Assembly: GCA_964610175.1 (NCBI GenBank)
Contig: CAZSVE010000096.1
Span: forward strand, 1-11,309
Reading direction: 5' to 3'
DNA: 11,309 bases
From: CAZSVE01 sp964610175
GTDB lineage: Bacteria > Pseudomonadota > Gammaproteobacteria > HK1
In this document: one piece after another, positions 1 through 7,221 of the stretch
How positions within the stretch are numbered: position 1 is the stretch's first letter
Layout: each line of letters begins with the position of its first letter
Program-made: the position numbers and the translations under genes
Notes under the pieces: model-generated
Database searches by the model: none
What the model saw: the letters and a program-made list of their open reading frames with translations, nothing else
What the model was told of the DNA's origin: nothing

Positions 1-248
1 GCCCTGAACTAACGTGCTTGTTCGAGGAGCAACAGGATGAAGTGAACGCGAAAAGCCACGGGTTTATCCACCCCACTATAAGGAACCTTGACAGGTCAAA
101 ACATATCAGTTCGTTACCCGTGGAACCTTGAACAAAAAGTCGAAGAAATCCTTATTTTCATTTTTTTGGATCGGGGATTTCCACTGCCCTGCCCATCAGT
201 GCTCATTCTCTCTCGGAATCTGCCCAAGGATTCGGGACCGCTTCATCA
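1..248. other. Left-edge non-coding stretch with an inverted repeat
   Basis: No convincing gene is seen. Positions 56-63 (CCACGGGT) and 116-123 (ACCCGTGG) form a perfect 8-bp inverted repeat. The decamer GGAACCTTGA occurs twice, at 82-91 and 122-131. Short open frames here lack a ribosome binding site and protein-like composition. The stretch lies downstream of the leftward gene that ends at 249, so part of it may be that gene's 3' untranslated region. No T-run follows the inverted repeat, so I do not call it a terminator. Confidence 0.4.
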
Positions 249-782
249 TTATGGCGTGGAAACCACGGCGCGTGGACACAAAGATTGGCAAAATCGATAG
301 GGGGATAATGCTTCGAAGAAACCTCTTCCATAATATGAGGTCAATACGGTGGCGTGTTGACCTTTTTTTCGTACAAGTTTCGTGAAGGTAGGGATATGGT
401 TCGCGCCACAAATGAAAATAATACGCTGCCCTTTGTAATCGATTATTTTGTCGTACCAGAGCAGCTCCCTGATAACATGATGTTTTTTTTGTAGCTGTTT
501 CGTGAATCCCAACGATGATCTTGTCTGGAGACTCGGTTCGCAAAATACATGGGAAATACCGAATCTTTGGGCAATGGATTTGGCCAGGGATTCCGAGGCA
601 TTGAATATTTCCAAGGCATCCTCGTTGAATTCCTCCGCCAATACCGATATTCGAAGTTCCTTGGTTGCCTTGATCAAATAATATTGAAATTGTTCTCGCA
701 AGGCGGAGAGTCCGGGTATCTTCTGGAGATTGCCACCGTTGTGTTGAATGCTGTGATGGACACCGATCAAATAAATCACCAT
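249..782 (-). CDS. Conserved protein of unknown function (177 aa, soluble)
   Basis: The function is not known to me. The protein begins with a short hydrophobic strand (VIYLIGVHHS, residues 2-11), then has a helical part, an acidic AEE motif (49-51), an HVFCEP motif (78-83), an RELLW motif (105-109) and a strand with ICGANH (124-129). I recall short bacterial hypothetical proteins with the same order of motifs (N-terminal strand, AEE, H-x-F-C-D/E-P, RE-x-x-W, CG-x-x-H). The conserved H, C, E and H residues could bind a metal or catalyse a reaction, but that is inference. There is no signal peptide or membrane segment. The ATG at 782 is chosen because GGAG (791-794) precedes it by 8 nt. The last 20 or so residues (FEALSPYRF onward) look low in conservation and may be a recently acquired tail. 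It stands alone, with no operon partner in the window. Confidence 0.65.
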   Translation of the reverse strand: MVIYLIGVHHSIQHNGGNLQKIPGLSALREQFQYYLIKATKELRISVLAEEFNEDALEIFNASESLAKSIAQRFGISHVFCEPSLQTRSSLGFTKQLQKKHHVIRELLWYDKIIDYKGQRIIFICGANHIPTFTKLVRKKGQHATVLTSYYGRGFFEALSPYRFCQSLCPRAVVSTP

Positions 783-818
783 CCAAGGGTCTCCATTGAA
801 TTTGGCGTGTGTGTGGTG

Positions 819-1028
819 CTATCGCATTTTTTTATTCGTGGGAAATGCGCCGCCGTCCGGGGCATCGCCGTAATGGTTCGGTTTATTGTCGCTGCTTCGT
901 CGATGCCTCCGATCCCCAGCCGAACCTCGTCGTGACGATGCATTGCATCGACTACCGGCGCCCCCATCCGGGGTATTTCCCGATGGTGATATGCCGGCCC
1001 GTTGCAATGCCTCTTTCATGCTCATCAT
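819..1028 (-). CDS. Doubtful small ORF (69 aa), low-complexity basic protein
   Basis: I do not recognise this protein. The frame starts with MMSMKEALQRAG, which looks like a genuine N-terminal helix. It continues as a low-complexity stretch rich in Arg, Ser, Gly and Asn. PDGGA occurs twice, in GNTPDGGAG near residue 18 and GDAPDGGAF near residue 55. The composition would suit a small nucleic-acid-binding protein. Against it, no Shine-Dalgarno sequence precedes any of the three possible ATG codons (1028, 1025, 1019), and the underlying DNA carries interlocked complementary segments that could by themselves be the functional element. It is as likely a non-coding structured region as a gene. Confidence 0.25.
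   Translation of the reverse strand: MMSMKEALQRAGISPSGNTPDGGAGSRCNASSRRGSAGDRRHRRSSDNKPNHYGDAPDGGAFPTNKKMR
936..950. repeat. Perfect 15-bp palindrome
   Basis: CGATGCA-T-TGCATCG is a perfect inverted repeat with 7-bp arms and a one-base centre. It could be a dimeric regulator site or the tip of a cruciform. It lies about 150 bp upstream of the gene that starts at 782. Confidence 0.5.
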
Positions 1029-1160
1029 TGGTTTTCGTCGACCTGTTTATTATGGCGATGCCATTTCAACCCACTGATTATACTGATTTTTATCGGTGAA
1101 GGGATCGGCCATGGTGATTTTATGGATTTGCATTTCCACGGGCCGGGGTTCGCGGATAGC

Positions 1161-1276
1161 CTATCTTGTTTATTTTCGGCTCATCGTAAACGGGTCACGT
1201 TTTTTACAAAGCATCGATTTTTCTTTACCGATGCTGAATCATGCCTTGTCGGTCTGAGGGTTAGCTTCGCTAGGAT
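1161..1276 (+). repeat. Dispersed ~110-bp repeat, copy A
   Basis: This is one of three diverged copies in the window. It begins near TATCTTGTTTATTTTCGG and ends near TTAGCTTCGCTAGG. Shared blocks in order are TTGTTTATTT, CGGCTCATC, AACGGGTC, TTTTTTACAAA, CGATTTTTCTTTAC, GAATCATG and AGCTTCGCT. The copy reaches the stop codon of the leftward crcB gene, so it forms the 3' flank of crcB. The frame that is open through the other two copies is closed here by several stops, which argues that the repeat is non-coding. Confidence 0.75.
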
Positions 1277-1722
1277 TTCAATCCGAACAACAATCGGCCA
1301 ATCCTGGCCGGCAATTCGTCGACCACTAAAAAATATCCCAGCATTGTCAGTGTTATGCCGAGAATGACATTGAATAGGATATTGGCAATGAAAAACCAAT
1401 ATTGTTTGTCCATCAACAAGGAAAAATTATCCTGACTGAATGTGGAAAATGTCGTAAATGCGCCGAGGAAGCCGGTTACGAATAAATAATGTCCGAATGA
1501 TCCCCTGCTGAGAATATTATATTTTACGCTCATTCCCAGGGCGATTCCGATTAGAAAACTTCCTATCAGATTCACGAATAGCGTGCCCAGTGGAAAATGA
1601 TGTTGGTGATAAAACTGGCGATCGATCATGAAAATAACATAACGGCTGATGGCGCCCGCAAAACCGCCAATCCCTATTATCAATAGGTTTGTTATCATGG
1701 AATGGTTGAAAATGTTTATCAT
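1270..1722 (-). CDS. crcB: CrcB/Fluc fluoride ion channel
   Basis: CrcB (Fluc) proteins are small four-helix membrane proteins that dimerise in the inner membrane and let fluoride leave the cell, which protects enolase and other enzymes. The 150 residues show the family pattern: GGFAGAISRY in helix 1 (19-28), GTLFVNLIGSFLIG in helix 2 (46-59) with the conserved Asn51, and GFLGAFTTFSTFS (84-96), which carries the polar and phenylalanine track of the pore. A fourth hydrophobic helix lies near 110-134. The length is slightly above the usual 120-130. The true start may be Met9 (ATG at 1698), which is closer to the usual CrcB N-terminus; neither start has a clear ribosome binding site. I looked upstream for a fluoride riboswitch (GGCGATG...CTGATG pattern) and found none. 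The nearest upstream gene on the same strand is the SulP transporter, 177 bp away. Confidence 0.93.
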   Translation of the reverse strand: MINIFNHSMITNLLIIGIGGFAGAISRYVIFMIDRQFYHQHHFPLGTLFVNLIGSFLIGIALGMSVKYNILSRGSFGHYLFVTGFLGAFTTFSTFSQDNFSLLMDKQYWFFIANILFNVILGITLTMLGYFLVVDELPARIGRLLFGLKS

Positions 1723-1899
1723 CCGGATTCGGTCGACTGACAGGTGATTATCGTCAATTATCGTTTATGGCAGGAATACATACCGAATGGGATTGTCATT
1801 CAAAAAATGATTCTCATCATTTCGATAGTCCAGCCGACACAGGGGTGAAAATATGATTTTTCAGCACTCTGTCGAAGAGTATCTTCATGAAGACGCATT
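1723..1899 (-). promoter_or_regulatory. sulP-crcB intergenic region, possible crcB promoter
   Basis: This is a 177-bp gap between two leftward genes. Read on the minus strand it holds a Fur-like palindrome, then TTGAAT followed at promoter-like distance by TGTATT or TATGTA, and then two direct GATAAT hexamers 10 bp apart (minus-strand sequence CGATAATTGACGATAATC, near 1747-1766). The gap is long enough for crcB to have its own promoter. The -35/-10 assignment is weak and rests on sequence resemblance only. Confidence 0.3.
1803..1821 (-). promoter_or_regulatory. Fur-box-like palindrome
   Basis: The minus-strand 19-mer AATGATGAGAATCATTTTT matches the Escherichia coli Fur consensus at 14 of 19 positions by hand alignment. 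It contains the inverted repeat AATGAT-N4-ATCATT. It lies about 80 bp upstream of the crcB start. Two GATAAT hexamers follow closer to the gene. Iron control of a fluoride channel is not expected, so the site could instead serve something else or be chance. Confidence 0.3.
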
Positions 1900-3687
1900 T
1901 CAATCGGAGTTGTCCGTCTGCGCGTGGGGTAAGGATCTGCACTCCAAAAAGATCCTTTTCGTGCAAGCTGCGCAGATACCCCGGTCGAGCCGCGATACGA
2001 TGGTTTCGATAGCCTCTTGCTTGTCGAAGAAAATGTTTTCCTTGCCGATGAGATCGAGATAGCCACTTTTACGCAACGGTGCCATCGATTTCGCGTTGGG
2101 TCGAATGAGATACAGTCCCCCTCCCTGCTGCTGCCGTGCCTTCGCCTCCTGAACAAGCATCTCGGCGCCGGCAACATCGATAAAGCTGATCCTTGTCGCG
2201 GTAATTGCCAGGTGTCGCTGTTCGGGGCTGCCACGCTCGATCGAACGTAAAGATTCCCGCACATGCTGTATCGCGCCAAAAAACAATGATCCTTCGATAT
2301 GTACGAGCTTGAGCTGTGGGCATTCCGGTAATCCGGTGCTTGCAATCAGAATGCGCCGCCCATCACCGGGATCCGGTATTCGCGATGTCACGGGGGGGCG
2401 AGAGGTTCGGGCCAGGTAAATCACCAGGGAAAAAACGACACCGGCCAGAATGGAGATCTCGAGACCGAATGCCAGGGCGCAGACGAAAGTCATGGCGAGA
2501 ACCGCGGTCTCCGAGCGGCTGATGCGGATAATACCCCGAATATGGTGTACATCCACCATGTCTGCGGCTACCAGGAACAACACCCCCGCCATGGCCGCCT
2601 TGGGTAGATGTGCCCCCAGCGGCGCCGCCACGATGACCACGACCACCAGGAACAACCCGGCGAAGATGGCAGCCATGGGTGTCCTGGCCCCTGCCGCATA
2701 ATTCGCTGCGCTGCGGTTGAAAGACCCCGTGGCCACGTAGGCCGAGAAAAAGCTTCCAGCGATATTCGATAATCCTTGCCCGATGAATTCCTGATTACCA
2801 TCCAGGTGCTGACCTGATCGTGTGGCGAGGGAGCGCCCGATGGTGGCAGCTTCAGTCAAGGCGAACAACGTCATGGCCAGTGCCGCCGGCGCCAGTTGCC
2901 TCATGATGTCCAGAGAGAAACTCGGCGTCGACAACGGTGGCAGGGAGGAGGGCAGCGTTCCCGCCATGGGGATCCGCAATGTGTCCGCACCGGGCCAGTA
3001 CTCCAACCCGAATGCCACCAGACCTCCTGCCAGCATGGCCGGAATCATATACGGTATCCAGGGCAGAAACCGCTTACATAACAACCCTGTTACCACGGTC
3101 AGGACACCCACCGTGGTAACCGCCGGATCCAGATCCGGCAGGCGCAAAAGCATGACATACGCCGTTTCATAGGAATAGATGCTGCGAGGCAAAACAAGGC
3201 CAAAAAAATGTCCGGCTTGATTCACGATGATCAACATGGCCGCTCCGGCGATAAAGCCCACCACGACCGAGTGGGAAATGAAATTCACCAGGACACCCAT
3301 GCGCGCAAGCCCAAGGCCGAATTGAATGATCCCGACCATGAAGGTAAGGGTAAGGGCCAGATCCACGTAATCCACACTGCTGGGCTCCGCCGACATACCG
3401 AGCATCGAAAGCATCACGATGGATGCCGCCGTGGTAGGCCCCGAAACCAAATGCCACGAGGAACCGAACAGGGCGGCAATGATTGCCGGCACCATGCCCG
3501 TGTAAAGCCCATACTGGATCGGCATACCGGCAATCGCCGCGAAGGCTATCCCCTGCGGCAGGGCTATCAATGCGCCGGCAATACCCGCCAGCAGATCCAT
3601 CCGGAACGTTCTCCGGCTGACTCTGGGCCACCAGGCGACGAAAGGAAATATCCGAGAGATGTATGTCGAGCTTGGATTATGTTTCAT
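1900..3687 (-). CDS. SulP/SLC26-family anion transporter with C-terminal STAS domain
   Basis: SulP proteins are inner-membrane transporters or channels for sulfate, bicarbonate or other anions. The 595 residues are typical in length. The N-terminal membrane domain (about 28-427) carries the family signatures: LPQGIAFAAIAGMPIQYGLY (43-62), GSSWHLVSGPTTAAS (75-89), LFALTEAATIGRS (274-286) and GSFNRSAANYAAGARTP (321-337). A linker leads to a STAS domain (about 460-567) with the strand SFIDVAGAEML (501-511). After STAS the protein ends with a cysteine motif, ICAACTKRIFLEC (571-583; Cys572, 575, 583). I recall this tail in a subset of bacterial SulP proteins; it might bind a metal. The start at 3687 fits the family N-terminus but has no clear ribosome binding site. 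The substrate cannot be told from sequence: no sulfur or carbonic anhydrase gene is nearby. Confidence 0.93.
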   Translation of the reverse strand: MKHNPSSTYISRIFPFVAWWPRVSRRTFRMDLLAGIAGALIALPQGIAFAAIAGMPIQYGLYTGMVPAIIAALFGSSWHLVSGPTTAASIVMLSMLGMSAEPSSVDYVDLALTLTFMVGIIQFGLGLARMGVLVNFISHSVVVGFIAGAAMLIIVNQAGHFFGLVLPRSIYSYETAYVMLLRLPDLDPAVTTVGVLTVVTGLLCKRFLPWIPYMIPAMLAGGLVAFGLEYWPGADTLRIPMAGTLPSSLPPLSTPSFSLDIMRQLAPAALAMTLFALTEAATIGRSLATRSGQHLDGNQEFIGQGLSNIAGSFFSAYVATGSFNRSAANYAAGARTPMAAIFAGLFLVVVVIVAAPLGAHLPKAAMAGVLFLVAADMVDVHHIRGIIRISRSETAVLAMTFVCALAFGLEISILAGVVFSLVIYLARTSRPPVTSRIPDPGDGRRILIASTGLPECPQLKLVHIEGSLFFGAIQHVRESLRSIERGSPEQRHLAITATRISFIDVAGAEMLVQEAKARQQQGGGLYLIRPNAKSMAPLRKSGYLDLIGKENIFFDKQEAIETIVSRLDRGICAACTKRIFLECRSLPHAQTDNSD

Positions 3688-3882
3688 GAAGAGGCTCGAA
3701 GTAGGCCATCATTGGGGATGAGAAGCGAAACTTGCGTAAAGCATTTTTCGTTTCCAACGTAATGAAGAGAACGCCATATGAACTCGCCCACTTCCCCGGA
3801 AAATAGTGGCTTGTCGTTCTCCATGGAAATACCCGTTAACAGTGCGATGGAAAGTCCAGCTCCAAGCAGGGAGCTGAATAAT

Positions 3883-3990
3883 TGGCCGGCGAAGCTTCGT
3901 CTCGGTGAAGCATGGTTCGGTATTAGTAAAGCAAAATCAGCGTTCAGTAAAACCTGACTCGTTTGCGATGAGCCGAAAATAAACAAAATA
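3883..3990 (-). repeat. Dispersed ~110-bp repeat, copy B
   Basis: Read leftward from 3990, this copy starts TATTTTGTTTATTTTCGG and continues with CTCATCGCAAACGAGTC, GGTTTTACTGAACGCTG, ATTTTGCTTTACTAATACCG, AACCATGCTTCACCGAG and AAGCTTCGCCGG. It is closest to copy A over the first ~35 bp (nearly identical) and to copy C over the middle (TTTTAC...AACGCTGATTTTG). It lies upstream of sulP, on the strand that sulP is read from. Confidence 0.75.
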
Positions 3991-4391
3991 ATACAGGCAC
4001 CAACCACTTCGCTCCACCGCCAATTCCCCTCTACGGAGAATTGCACACGCGCAGTAGCGATGAAACCGAAACGATGCTGTTCAGCCACATCGATTTGGGG
4101 CTCTGCATCCAAGAAATCGATTCGGCTGACAAGGGAGATCCCGGAAATCATCGAAGATGGCGAAAACAGCTTCATGATGCTGTTCCATGAACTGCCGAGC
4201 GAAATATATGAATGCTTCATTTGGATGGTCGTATTGCTTTCTTTCAATGCCATCGATCCCTTTTGGGTCTAGCGAACCTTCGCCGGAGGCAGCTTTTGCT
4301 TACACTTGAAAGGGAGCGAAATTTCGCTTCGATCACCGTCGTGATAACCTTGTACGAAACTTTCTTGAGATCATTACCATCGAATCCAGTT

Positions 4392-4506
4392 TGATTTGTT
4401 TATTTCCCGCTTATCTTCGCGAATGAGTCGAGTTTTACAAAACGCTGATTTTGTTCTATTACGACCAAATCACGTTTCATCGGTTCGAGCACAAGCTTCG
4501 CTGGAT
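4392..4506 (+). repeat. Dispersed ~110-bp repeat, copy C
   Basis: This copy starts near TGATTTGTTTATTTCCCG and continues with GAATGAGTCGAG, TTTTACAAAACGCTGATTTTG, CCAAATCACGTTTCATCGG and CACAAGCTTCGCTGG. It has a few bases inserted after the first block relative to A and B. It ends about 85 bp upstream of the ccoI start and may lie in that gene's leader or promoter region. Confidence 0.75.
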
Positions 4507-4590
4507 CTTGCTTCCTGGAGATCATTTCGGTAAATCGAATCCGCGCATTATCGATCCTGGAATTCACCTTTTCCAAAGTACGGGCCTGCC

Positions 4591-7221
4591 ATGCCAGGTA
4601 TCACGCCAAACCTTACGGACACGAATCCCACCGGTGCGATGACGTCGGCGGAAACCACCTGTTTCCATTGCGCCCTCCCGTTGCCCCCTCCCGGCGACAT
4701 TGCCGTTGCCACCCTCGAGGGAAAAGAACGGAAATTCTGTTGCGTAGGATGTAAAGGGGTTTGCGAGGCCATCTATGCAGCAGGGCTCCAGGGCTTCTAT
4801 GCGCGCACATCGAGCGATACACCCCTGGCACCGCCACCGGCTCTACTCGAAGATACCGACGCATTCGATTTGGATGACGTACAGCGCGCCTATGTCCCTC
4901 ATCTCGGCGAGGAACGTGAAATCGATCTCATGGTGGAAGGGATTCACTGCGCGGCCTGTGTATGGCTGATCGAGCGTTCTTTGACGCAGACCAAGGGGGT
5001 CGAGTACGCCAACGCCAATCTGACCACGAGACGCCTCGAGGTCAAGTGGCGCAACGACCAAATACAGCTCTCCGGCATCATGCGCCGCCTGGGGGATATC
5101 GGTTACGCCACGGCGCCCTTCGATCCGGAAGCCGCGGAGAATCGTCTGCAACGGGAAAATCGAAATCTCCTGTTCCGCATGGCCTTCGCCGGTTTTGCCA
5201 TGATGAACCTCCTGTGGATCTCCATCGCGCTCTATTCCGGCGCCGATCAGGGCGAATTCCGCACACTGTTTCATTGGGTAGGCTTTGCATTGGCCACCCC
5301 CACGCTCCTCTATTCCGGGCTGCCCTTTTTCCGCGCAGCCTTTACCGGGCTTCGCCACAGGCATCTTGGCATGGATCTGCCCATCGCCATCGGGTCCGGT
5401 ATCACCTACCTCTATTCGGTCTATGTCACCATTGCCCAGCCCACTACCGGAGAGGTGTACTACGATACCGTCGTCAACTTTCTATTCGTGATTCTGGTCG
5501 GTCGCTACCTGGAAGCCATCTCCAAACGCCGCGCCGTCGGCGCTACCCAACGCCTTCTGGACCTGCAACCGCGGGCGGCCACCGTGATGCGAGACGATGA
5601 TTGGCATCTCGTTTCCATCCGCACCCTGGTTCCCGGCGAGGTGGTATTGGTAAGGCCCGGCGAGCGGATACCCGTGGATGGCATCGTCGTCGCCGGAAGC
5701 AGCGCGGTGGACGAATCCATGTTGACGGGAGAATCCGAACCGGTCGCCAAGAAAAAACACGACACCGTATCCACCGGGACCATGAATACCCATGGCACAT
5801 TGGAGGTGCGCATTTCCCACCTCATGGGCGATACCGCGCTTGGACGCATCATTCGGTTGGTGGAATCCGCCGAAAACAGCAAGGCATCCATTCAACGACT
5901 ATCCGACCGCATCGTGCCATGGTTCGTCTTTACCACGTTATTCCTTGCGCTGGCCACCTTCCTGTGGTGGATGGATACCGGTTTCGAAATCGCCTTGATG
6001 GCGGCAACGGCCGTACTGATCATCACTTGTCCGTGCGCATTCGGGCTCGCCACCCCCATGGCGATTGCTGTCGCTGCGGGGCTTGGGGCCCGCCATGGCA
6101 TCCTGATCAAAAACGGTGGGGTCTTGGAAATGCTCTCTGGCATCAATCACTTCGTGTTCGACAAGACCGGAACCATCACCCACGGTCGCATGGCGCTCAC
6201 CTCCCTGCGTACCGAAACACTCTCCTGGGTGCGTGACGATCAAATCCAGGACGGCTTCATCCCCCCAATGCTCACTCCGATCCTTGCCCGCCTCATTGCC
6301 GTCGAGCGCTACTCCAATCACCCCCTTGCCACGGCCATCGTCGCCTGCGCCGAAGAGATAGCCGGTGCCGATAAGCACCTCTCCGTCGCCGATTTTTCAT
6401 ACCATCCGGGCCTTGGTGTCCAGGCGGTGGTAGACGATACAACCATATTCATCGGTACGGAGCGCTGGCTAAGACACAACGGTATCGTCCCATCCACGGT
6501 ATTACAGGCACATGCCATCGAGTTGGAAGCCAAAGGCACGATTTGCCTTCATTGCGCCATGGCAGGCAAGGAGATCGCCCTGATCGGCATCGAGGATCGA
6601 CTTCGGGACGGCGCGCGGGACCTTGTCGATTCCCTGCATCGCCACAAGATCCAAATGACCCTGCTAAGTGGTGATCGCGAAGCCGTGGCCCAGGCCGTCG
6701 CCGAACAACTGGGCGGAATGGCCGTCATCGCCGAAGTACGGCCCGAGGACAAAAGTCGGGTCATCGCGCGGTTACAGTCCCAAGGGCAGCGGGTTGCCAT
6801 GATCGGCGACGGCGTCAATGATGCCCCCGCCCTGGTCCGTGCCGATGTCGGCATTGCGCTCGGTTCCGGCACCGACGTATCCATGGACAGCGCCGATATC
6901 ATCCTGATGCACAACAAATTGGACGATGTATCGACAGCCGCGACCCTGGCGCGCCGCACCCTGCGCACCATTCGTCAAAACATCGCCATATCGTTCCTTT
7001 ACAATATCGTGATGGTGCCGCTGGCCATGGCCGCCATCGTGACACCATTACTTGCGGCCATTTCCATGCCCATCAGCTCACTGCTCGTCATCGGAAATGC
7101 CGCGCGCATTCGGAGGATGTTTCGTGGAAGTCATCTACGGTCTGATCCCTGGCATGGTACTGCTCGGTCTCGTCATGGTCGGCGTCTTCATTTGGGCCGC
7201 AAGGAGCGGTCAGTTCGATGA
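4591..7221 (+). CDS. ccoI: CcoI/FixI-type copper-translocating P-type ATPase
   Basis: CcoI is an inner-membrane P1B ATPase that pumps copper outward for insertion into the CuB site of cbb3-type cytochrome c oxidase. The 876-residue frame shows an N-terminal cysteine cluster (CFHC, then FCCVGC, about 23-54), a heavy-metal domain with GIHCAAC (Cys120, Cys123), about eight membrane helices, the TGES actuator loop (379-382), the intramembrane CPC (Cys480, Cys482), the DKTGT phosphorylation site (Asp524), the HP motif (577-578) and GDGVNDAP (739-746). The GIHCAACVW form and the following ccoS separate CcoI from ordinary CopA. The start is uncertain: ATG 4591 and ATG 4639 both lack a clear ribosome binding site, and 4639 gives a more usual N-terminus. 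The conserved part ends near residue 843 (GNAARIRR). The last ~33 residues are Arg- and His-rich and read through the start of ccoS in another frame. No oxidase structural genes are in the window. Confidence 0.94.
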   Translation: MPGITPNLTDTNPTGAMTSAETTCFHCALPLPPPGDIAVATLEGKERKFCCVGCKGVCEAIYAAGLQGFYARTSSDTPLAPPPALLEDTDAFDLDDVQRAYVPHLGEEREIDLMVEGIHCAACVWLIERSLTQTKGVEYANANLTTRRLEVKWRNDQIQLSGIMRRLGDIGYATAPFDPEAAENRLQRENRNLLFRMAFAGFAMMNLLWISIALYSGADQGEFRTLFHWVGFALATPTLLYSGLPFFRAAFTGLRHRHLGMDLPIAIGSGITYLYSVYVTIAQPTTGEVYYDTVVNFLFVILVGRYLEAISKRRAVGATQRLLDLQPRAATVMRDDDWHLVSIRTLVPGEVVLVRPGERIPVDGIVVAGSSAVDESMLTGESEPVAKKKHDTVSTGTMNTHGTLEVRISHLMGDTALGRIIRLVESAENSKASIQRLSDRIVPWFVFTTLFLALATFLWWMDTGFEIALMAATAVLIITCPCAFGLATPMAIAVAAGLGARHGILIKNGGVLEMLSGINHFVFDKTGTITHGRMALTSLRTETLSWVRDDQIQDGFIPPMLTPILARLIAVERYSNHPLATAIVACAEEIAGADKHLSVADFSYHPGLGVQAVVDDTTIFIGTERWLRHNGIVPSTVLQAHAIELEAKGTICLHCAMAGKEIALIGIEDRLRDGARDLVDSLHRHKIQMTLLSGDREAVAQAVAEQLGGMAVIAEVRPEDKSRVIARLQSQGQRVAMIGDGVNDAPALVRADVGIALGSGTDVSMDSADIILMHNKLDDVSTAATLARRTLRTIRQNIAISFLYNIVMVPLAMAAIVTPLLAAISMPISSLLVIGNAARIRRMFRGSHLRSDPWHGTARSRHGRRLHLGRKERSVR
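7112..7116 (+). promoter_or_regulatory. Ribosome binding site deciding the ccoS GTG start
   Basis: GGAGG lies 7 nt before GTG 7124. No ATG in the ccoS frame gives the family N-terminus; the in-frame upstream ATG codons would add residues that belong to ccoI in the other frame. The site is inside the ccoI coding sequence, so ccoS translation can restart while ccoI is still being read. Confidence 0.6.

Larger units (their letters stand above)
783..1269. other. Intergenic region with self-complementary segments and repeat copy A
   Basis: This 487-bp stretch between two leftward genes holds no confident gene. It contains one doubtful small leftward ORF (819-1028), a perfect 15-bp palindrome (CGATGCATTGCATCG, 936-950) and two pairs of complementary heptamers: 861-867 with 901-907, and 875-881 with 920-926. 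The pairs interlock as in a pseudoknot. The right part (1161-1276) is a copy of a repeat found twice more in the window. Base composition changes inside the region: about 850-1000 is GC-rich and 1060-1260 is AT-rich. Confidence 0.5.
3688..4590. other. 900-bp gene-poor region with two inverted repeat copies
   Basis: This region lies between the divergent sulP and ccoI genes. It holds repeat copies B (3883-3990, minus) and C (4392-4506, plus), which point away from each other across about 400 bp. An open minus-strand frame (3684-4253) spans it and overlaps the sulP start by an ATGA, but its sequence does not look like a protein and it runs through repeat B. A second minus-strand frame between about 4085 and 4300 reads more naturally (for example NEAFIYFARQFMEQHHEAVF). 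It has stops at both ends and no start codon before its internal Met, so it may be a gene remnant. Promoters for sulP and ccoI must lie here, but none stands out. Confidence 0.5.

Noticed and set aside
1723..1899. Fluoride riboswitch upstream of crcB
   Set aside because: The core pattern (GGCGATG with a later CTGATG and pseudoknot partners) was not found on the minus strand before crcB.
3684..4253. Open 189-codon minus-strand frame overlapping the sulP start by ATGA
   Set aside because: It has no recognisable protein character, no clear ribosome binding site, and it runs through repeat copy B. The overlap with sulP is probably chance, although a decayed gene cannot be excluded.
4060..4272. 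Plus-strand 70-codon open frame in the sulP-ccoI gap
   Set aside because: Composition is not protein-like, it has no ribosome binding site, and an antisense frame over the same bases reads more naturally but also lacks a start.
4507..4590. FNR box (TTGAT-N4-ATCAA) upstream of ccoI
   Set aside because: No match with both half-sites was found here or in the rest of the 4254-4590 stretch.
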